Part shown: positions 59,916-64,000 of the stretch, in pieces
Layout: each line of letters starts with the position of its first letter
Position numbering within the stretch: the stretch's first letter is position 1
Source of the DNA: Bacteroidota bacterium
Lineage (GTDB): Bacteria > Bacteroidota > Bacteroidia > 2-12-FULL-35-15
Assembly: GCA_025963775.1 (NCBI GenBank)
Contig: JAOQAD010000031.1
Span: 1 to 64,000, forward strand
Direction: 5' to 3'
Length of the DNA: 64,000 bases
Notes under the pieces: model-generated
Database searches by the model: none
What the model saw: the letters and a program-made list of their open reading frames with translations, nothing else
Told to the model about the DNA's origin: nothing
Made by a program: the position numbers and the translations under genes

Positions 59916-60962
59916 CTACAGCCACTTCTTTTTCCTGAAATAGACCAGCAGGCTTACAATGATCGCGATCATCACAGCCCATGTAAGCGGATATCCCCAT
60001 TTGCTGTGAAGCTCGGGCATGTAATCGAAATTCATTCCGTAGATCCCCGCGATAAATGTAACAGGGACAAAAATAGTTGTAATGATGGTCAGCACTTTCA
60101 TGACCTCGTTCATCCTGTTGCTCACGCTCGAGAGGTAAATATCCATCATGCCGGAAAGCAGGTCGCGGTACGTTTCCACGGTATCGATCACACGAACGGT
60201 ATGATCGTGCACATCGCGGAGATACACATCGGTGCTTGGCCGGATGAGCTCGGTTTCGCTGCGTTCGAGATTATTGATGAGCTCGCGCATCGGCCATACA
60301 GCCTTGCGTACAAAGATCATCTCCCGCTTCATGTGGTGCAGCTGCTGCATGGTTTCCTTTGTAGGATCGCTGATCAGCTCCTCTTCCAACACTTCGATCT
60401 TGTCGCCGATCTTTTCAAGAATAGTGAAATAACAATCCACCACCGCATCGATCAATGCGTAAGCCAGGTAATCGGCAGCCATCTTTCGGATGCGCCCTTT
60501 GCCCTGCCGGATGCGGGTGCGGATCAGGTCGAATGCATCACCGCCATACACTTCCTGGAAGGAGATGACCATTCCTTCCATCAGCACCACGGACAATTGT
60601 TCGGAACGTAATTCCGTATCGTAGTAGATCATCTTCATGATCGCCACCACGTAATTATCATAGTCTTCGAACTTCGGGCGCTGGTTCGTATTCACAATAT
60701 CCTCCAGCGTCAGCGGGTGGATATTGAAGTGTTTCCCGATCTTCTCGATAAGCGCTACATCGTGAATTCCATCCACGTTGATCCATTTCACCATATTGGG
60801 ATTTACAAGATCGAGGCATTGCGAAAGGTCATAAAAATCCTTCTCAATGAATTCCCCTTCATTGTACTCGATCAGGCTGATCCTTACTTTATCGGTCCGC
60901 TCTTCCCCATAGTATACAATGGTTCCCGGAGGCGCGCCCAGTTTATTTTTCAATTCGTTCAT
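59916..60962 (-). CDS. corA: magnesium/cobalt transporter CorA
   Basis: A homopentameric inner-membrane Mg2+ channel. The 348 residues have the large cytoplasmic N-terminal domain with HPLTLEDI and QRPKFEDYDNY, a long helix, and two C-terminal transmembrane helices. The selectivity motif GMN is at about residues 309-311 (IYGMNF), followed by WGYPLTWAVMIAIIVSLLVY and a basic KKKW tail. Length and layout are normal. The rsmI gene ends 20 bases upstream on the same strand, so the two may be co-transcribed. Confidence 0.96.
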   Translation of the reverse strand: MNELKNKLGAPPGTIVYYGEERTDKVRISLIEYNEGEFIEKDFYDLSQCLDLVNPNMVKWINVDGIHDVALIEKIGKHFNIHPLTLEDIVNTNQRPKFEDYDNYVVAIMKMIYYDTELRSEQLSVVLMEGMVISFQEVYGGDAFDLIRTRIRQGKGRIRKMAADYLAYALIDAVVDCYFTILEKIGDKIEVLEEELISDPTKETMQQLHHMKREMIFVRKAVWPMRELINNLERSETELIRPSTDVYLRDVHDHTVRVIDTVETYRDLLSGMMDIYLSSVSNRMNEVMKVLTIITTIFVPVTFIAGIYGMNFDYMPELHSKWGYPLTWAVMIAIIVSLLVYFRKKKWL

Positions 60963-60982
60963 CTAAATCAGCACTGTTTATA

Positions 60983-61693
60983 TTACTCTTCATCATCGTC
61001 CGTATGTTCTTCTTTTCCTTTTTTTGTCCTGTCGCCTTCCACCACAATTACGATCTCACCCTTCACTGTTTTACTTTTAAAATAGTCTGCCAGCTCTCTC
61101 AGCGTGCCTCTTTTATTTTCCTCGAACATTTTTGTGAGCTCACGTGAAACAGATGCCCTGCGCTCTTCCCCGAAATGCTCCGCAAACTGCTCCAGCGCTT
61201 TCACCAACCGGTGCGGCGATTCATAAAAGATCATGGTACGCGACTCCTTAACCAGCGATTTTATTTTTGTCTGCCTGCCTTTTTTCTGCGGCAGAAAACC
61301 TTCAAAACAAAATGTATCATTCGGCAACCCGGAATTCACCAGTGCCGGCACAAAAGCAGTTGGCCCCGGCAGGCATTCCACTTCGATGCCCTGTGCAATG
61401 CATTCCCTTACCAATAAAAAACCGGGATCGGAAATAGCAGGTGTTCCTGCATCCGTTACCAATGCGATCTTTTCGCCGTTCGCAATGCGCTCCGCGATCA
61501 TCGCAACAGTTTTATGCTCGTTGTGCTGGTGGTGTGCATACATACGTTTTTCAATGCCGAGATGCCTCAATAAATTCCCGCTTGTACGCGTATCTTCCGC
61601 AAGGATGAGATCCACTTCCTTCAAAATACGGATCGCCCGTAAAGTAATGTCTTCAAGGTTTCCGATCGGGGTGGGGACGATGTATAATTTCAA
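60983..61693 (-). CDS. rsmI: 16S rRNA (cytidine1402-2'-O)-methyltransferase
   Basis: Methylates the ribose of C1402 in the 16S rRNA decoding centre, using SAM. The 236 residues contain the family marks YIVPTPIGNLEDITLRA, LAEDTRTSGNLLRHLGI, VTDAGTPAISDPG and FYESPHRL. The C-terminal tail ends in the acidic EEHTDDDEE. The only start that gives the conserved N-terminus is a TTG at 61693; no in-frame ATG precedes it nearby. It lies 20 bases before corA. Confidence 0.95.
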   Translation of the reverse strand: MKLYIVPTPIGNLEDITLRAIRILKEVDLILAEDTRTSGNLLRHLGIEKRMYAHHQHNEHKTVAMIAERIANGEKIALVTDAGTPAISDPGFLLVRECIAQGIEVECLPGPTAFVPALVNSGLPNDTFCFEGFLPQKKGRQTKIKSLVKESRTMIFYESPHRLVKALEQFAEHFGEERRASVSRELTKMFEENKRGTLRELADYFKSKTVKGEIVIVVEGDRTKKGKEEHTDDDEE

Positions 61694-61737
61694 TTGATTA
61701 TTGGTTAAATGAGTTGATTCTGAAATTTAGGCTTTGC

Positions 61738-62184
61738 TTAATTGTTCCCAGATTGATCAATATTATTATTTTTAAAATTGTCAGCAGGATGAATTCCCCC
61801 TTTGAAAAGGGGGTCAGGGGGATTGCTCTCATTGATCCAGCTCTCAATCGCTCTTAGTACATTGTTCATATCCTCTTTGACCTGCAAGTTTGTAAAACGT
61901 AGCACTGTTAGCCCCATAGCTTCCAGCTTCTTCTGCCGAATCAGATCTTCGTACTGTTTATTGTCATGGCTGCTTCCATCAACTTCAATAACCAAATTTA
62001 ATGCCTTACAATAAAAATCAGCAATGTAATTTCCCAGTGGCTTTTGCCTGTTAAACTTATATCCCATCATACCTCCTGCGCGCAATTTTTTCCAGAGAAG
62101 AACTTCTGACAGAGTAGAATTATTCCGCAGGAAACGCGAATTTGATTTTAGGTTTAAATTGTAATCTATATATGGCTTATTCAT
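61738..62184 (-). CDS. DUF559 endonuclease-fold protein flanked by inverted repeats
   Basis: A 148-residue protein of the DUF559 family, related to the very-short-patch-repair (PD-(D/E)XK) nuclease fold. Conserved features are the N-terminal STLSEVLLWKKLRAGGMMGY, then KFNRQKPLGNYIADFYCKAL (the catalytic Asp is probably in IADFYC), and LVIEVDGSSHDNKQYED with E-V-D-G of the active site; VLRFTN follows. The ATG at 62184 lies 6 bases from one C-rich palindromic repeat (62191-62223). The last 30 codons run through a second, inverted copy (61791-61823), which is translated as NPPDPLFKGG. The repeats face the gene like ends of a small element. Substrate and role are unknown. Confidence 0.85.
   Translation of the reverse strand: MNKPYIDYNLNLKSNSRFLRNNSTLSEVLLWKKLRAGGMMGYKFNRQKPLGNYIADFYCKALNLVIEVDGSSHDNKQYEDLIRQKKLEAMGLTVLRFTNLQVKEDMNNVLRAIESWINESNPPDPLFKGGIHPADNFKNNNIDQSGNN
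61791..61823 (+). repeat. palindromic repeat copy, left flank of DUF559 gene
   Basis: CCCCCTTTGAAAAGGGGG followed by TCAGGGGGATT. The core is an imperfect palindrome and the GGGGGATT end points into the DUF559 gene. It lies inside the 3' end of that gene and is translated as its C-terminal tail. Confidence 0.85.
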
Positions 62185-62190
62185 TGTTGA

Positions 62191-62223
62191 ATCCCCCCTT
62201 CCCCCCTTTATAAAGGGGGATTT
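62191..62223 (-). repeat. palindromic repeat copy, right flank of DUF559 gene
   Basis: On the minus strand it reads AATCCCCCTTTATAAAGGGG, then GGAAGGGGGGATT. It has the same layout as 61791-61823 in opposite orientation, with its GGGGGATT end pointing into the DUF559 gene. Confidence 0.85.
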
Positions 62224-62257
62224 GATCCTGCTTAATTCTAAATTATAGTTCTCTTAT

Positions 62258-63592
62258 CTAATTCTGCAGATAATCACCAAACTTCGTGATCAGCTTAAAC
62301 AGGTCTTCAAATTCGTTCAAAGGTAATGTTTCCGGCCTGTCGTAAATATCATGATACGCCTTGATGCCACCCATGGTGTAAATGAAAAAAGCCTTCACTC
62401 CATTTTCAGAAAAAAAGTAATGGTCGCTGTTGGCTGCCTTACCGCGGATCTTCACGTCTTTGATATAATCATTCTCCGTATTGATCTGTTTCATTTTATC
62501 GAACTCATTTTTAAAGAGCGTTCCATTCACCACGGTGATGCCATCTTCGCCGGTCCCCATGATGTCCATGTTCAGCAAAAACTTTATGTTCTTTAAAGGG
62601 AACAATGGATTTTCGGTATAGTACCTTGAGCCCAGCAATCCGACTTCTTCGCCCCCAAAAGCCATGAAGGCAATGGAATATTTCGGCCTGTGCTCCGGCA
62701 TGGAATAATATTTCACGAGGTTCAGCAGCATAGCGCAGCCGCTTGCATTATCATTGGCGCCGGGAAAATAAACCGATTTGCCCATTTGCCCGAGGTGGTC
62801 GTAATGCGCGGAAAACACAACAAATGAATCGGGATACTGCGAACCCTGCACATAGCCGATCACATTCTGCGAAGGATAGCTTGAGATGCGTTCGTTCACG
62901 ATGTCGAGGCTGATGGTTTTTGCATCGGCCGGAATCGAATTCCGTAACACGATCAATGCCGGGTAGGATTTTGCTTCCATGGAAAAATCGCCGGTGAGCT
63001 TTGTTTCTTCCAGCTCGATGATCCCTTTTGCATTGCAACTGTTATTTTGCAGGCCTTCGAGGAACTGCTGTGTTTTTGCATCTTTCGGGTCGGTGCCCTG
63101 TTTGTCGATGATAATAAATGTATTGGAAAGATCCCTTTTTGTGAATTTTTTAAGCTCCTTTTTATTGCCGGTAAGCTCAGCAACAACGATCCGCTCCAAT
63201 GTAAATTCACCTTTTAAGCTGCCGCAATCGCCTCTCACAATATAATCTTTTCCACAGGTAAGCGGACTCCCGATGCTTACAGTCATTTCGGAAGGGAATG
63301 TGTTGATAGGAAATGAAAAGGATTGGTAATACTCCTTGCCGAATGTTTTCAAGCCGGCTTTTGTGTATTCCGATTTAATATAATTCGCCGCGATCTTTGT
63401 TCCGTAATTGATATAGCCCCTGCCGTGCATACTCTGAGAGGTCATTGTATCAACCACTTTGCGGGCGTAGGTGTAAACTTCTCCTTTAGTGATCTCCTGG
63501 GAGAAGGAGGAGGAGGCAATAAAAAGAAGGAATAAGAATACCTCACCCTTGATCCCTCTCCAAAGGAGAGGGGCAAAACCCGATCTATACAT
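62258..63592 (-). CDS. M28-family zinc metallopeptidase, exported
   Basis: A 444-residue exported aminopeptidase-type enzyme. The ATG at 63592 gives MYRSGFAPLLWRGIKGEVFL, whose first part is translated from a palindromic repeat at 63541-63577. The hydrophobic signal LFLLFIASSSFSQ follows. A PA-like insert (about residues 100-230) is followed by the M28 metal site: SAHYDHLG (His, Asp), GANDNASGCAM (Asp), FGGEEVGLLGS (catalytic Glu-Glu), NMDIMG (Asp) and YHDIYDRPETL (His). All five ligands are present, so it should be active. Role: peptide degradation in the periplasm or outside. Confidence 0.92.
   Translation of the reverse strand: MYRSGFAPLLWRGIKGEVFLFLLFIASSSFSQEITKGEVYTYARKVVDTMTSQSMHGRGYINYGTKIAANYIKSEYTKAGLKTFGKEYYQSFSFPINTFPSEMTVSIGSPLTCGKDYIVRGDCGSLKGEFTLERIVVAELTGNKKELKKFTKRDLSNTFIIIDKQGTDPKDAKTQQFLEGLQNNSCNAKGIIELEETKLTGDFSMEAKSYPALIVLRNSIPADAKTISLDIVNERISSYPSQNVIGYVQGSQYPDSFVVFSAHYDHLGQMGKSVYFPGANDNASGCAMLLNLVKYYSMPEHRPKYSIAFMAFGGEEVGLLGSRYYTENPLFPLKNIKFLLNMDIMGTGEDGITVVNGTLFKNEFDKMKQINTENDYIKDVKIRGKAANSDHYFFSENGVKAFFIYTMGGIKAYHDIYDRPETLPLNEFEDLFKLITKFGDYLQN
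63541..63577 (-). repeat. palindromic repeat copy inside the M28 signal region
   Basis: On the minus strand GCCCCTCTCCTTTGGAGAGG is followed by GATCAAGGGTGAGG, a member of the C-rich/G-rich family. It overlaps the first codons of the M28 gene and encodes part of its N-terminus. Confidence 0.75.
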
Positions 63593-63667
63593 TTTATGAT
63601 TTATCACATTAATTTTTTTATCAGGGAACTCTGAACACAGCGCCTCCTGTCTCCCCACTCCTGTCTC

Positions 63668-64000
63668 CTAACTATACCGCCTCTCCACCAGGTCAAACAA
63701 ACGCTTCACCGTTTCATTTTCATTGTTCCAGTTATAGAGCTGCTGAATGCTCATGAAGTATTCTGTTGCAGAATCAATGGTTTCAGCGGTGTTCAGCTGC
63801 TGGATGGCAATTTCGTATTCCTGCATGTTGCCGCCGAACAGTTCATTTGCAAACTGGAATTTGTCGTTGATGCCGATCGCTGAGCGGATGTCGCTGATAG
63901 CAGGCTTCTGGATACTGATCACCTTTTCCTCCTTCTTCTCTTCTTTCTTCTCAGGCTTTTTCTCCTGCTTTGGCTTATCCGCAACAGGCGCCACTTCCGT
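63668..64000 (-). CDS. hypothetical protein, 3' part only
   Basis: The C-terminal 110 residues of a gene that runs off the end of the window. The frame stays open to base 64000, and the first in-window candidate start is only a GTG. A charged low-complexity stretch (KPKQEKKPEKKEEKKEEK) is followed by a compact helical domain (PAISDIRSAIGINDKFQFAN, LFGGNMQEYEIAIQQL, TATEYF-like SATEYFMSIQQLYNW, VKRLFDLVERRYS). A domain of this kind ends many Bacteroidetes proteins of unknown function. No role is assigned. Confidence 0.75.
   Translation of the reverse strand, partial: TEVAPVADKPKQEKKPEKKEEKKEEKVISIQKPAISDIRSAIGINDKFQFANELFGGNMQEYEIAIQQLNTAETIDSATEYFMSIQQLYNWNNENETVKRLFDLVERRYS

Noticed and set aside
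1..64000. tRNA or rRNA genes
   Set aside because: All gaps were scanned by eye for cloverleaf and rRNA signatures such as GTTCGAATC-type T-loops in the right context; the TTCGAG phrases found belong to the dispersed repeats.

Overview
The window is a stretch of Bacteroidota (Bacteroidetes) chromosome. The evidence is thirteen exported proteins ending in type IX secretion (T9SS) sorting domains, a PorP/SprF-type outer-membrane protein, carboxypeptidase-regulatory-domain TonB receptors, the futalosine-type menaquinone enzyme MqnC, the long form of IspG, and promoters that fit the Bacteroidetes -33 TTTG / -7 TAnnTTTG pattern. The species cannot be named from the sequence. No rRNA, tRNA, CRISPR array, transposase, integrase or phage gene was seen.

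Layout. 1-4415: an exported protein of unknown role, leucyl aminopeptidase, MqnC and a Crp/Fnr regulator. 4416-4985: gene-free, repeat-rich. 4986-11577: three tandem paralogous surface proteins, the first frameshifted and the other two near-identical over most of their length. 11587-17107: riboflavin synthase, MetF, a lipoprotein, LepA and a diheme peroxidase. 17111-20072: three T9SS cargo proteins. 20277-22069: an ECF sigma factor and a probable anti-sigma partner. 22070-25277: NadB and a NifU-like protein set among dispersed repeats. 25278-34199: a beta-propeller T9SS protein, divergent from an operon of a 1051-aa PKD protein with type B sorting domain, a PorP/SprF protein and an OmpA/TPR protein. 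34450-41886: two poorly known cytoplasmic proteins, a TonB receptor with a palindrome inside its promoter, and a small group with a winged-helix regulator and membrane proteins. 41890-49538 (minus strand): a second TonB receptor, a T9SS protein, a SpoIIE-type phosphatase with TPRs, and IspG. 49634-58037: four more T9SS proteins (PKD and SprB-like repeats) around a helical TPR-like protein. 58120-64000 (minus strand): EamA transporter, YwqK-like repeat protein, CorA, RsmI, a DUF559 nuclease flanked by inverted repeats, an M28 peptidase and a partial gene.

How it fits together: core metabolism and translation genes (menaquinone, riboflavin, folate C1, NAD, isoprenoids, Fe-S, RsmI, LepA) are interspersed with a large cell-surface repertoire that the T9SS would export. 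The 27927-34199 operon looks like a cargo protein with its own secretion partners.

Intergenic DNA carries several families of short structured repeats, mostly between convergent genes. The most interesting unexplained structure is the DUF559 nuclease gene at 61738-62184, bounded by inwardly facing copies of a C-rich/G-rich palindromic repeat. Second is a perfect 19-bp palindrome fitted exactly between the -33 and -7 elements of the promoter at 37281-37312.
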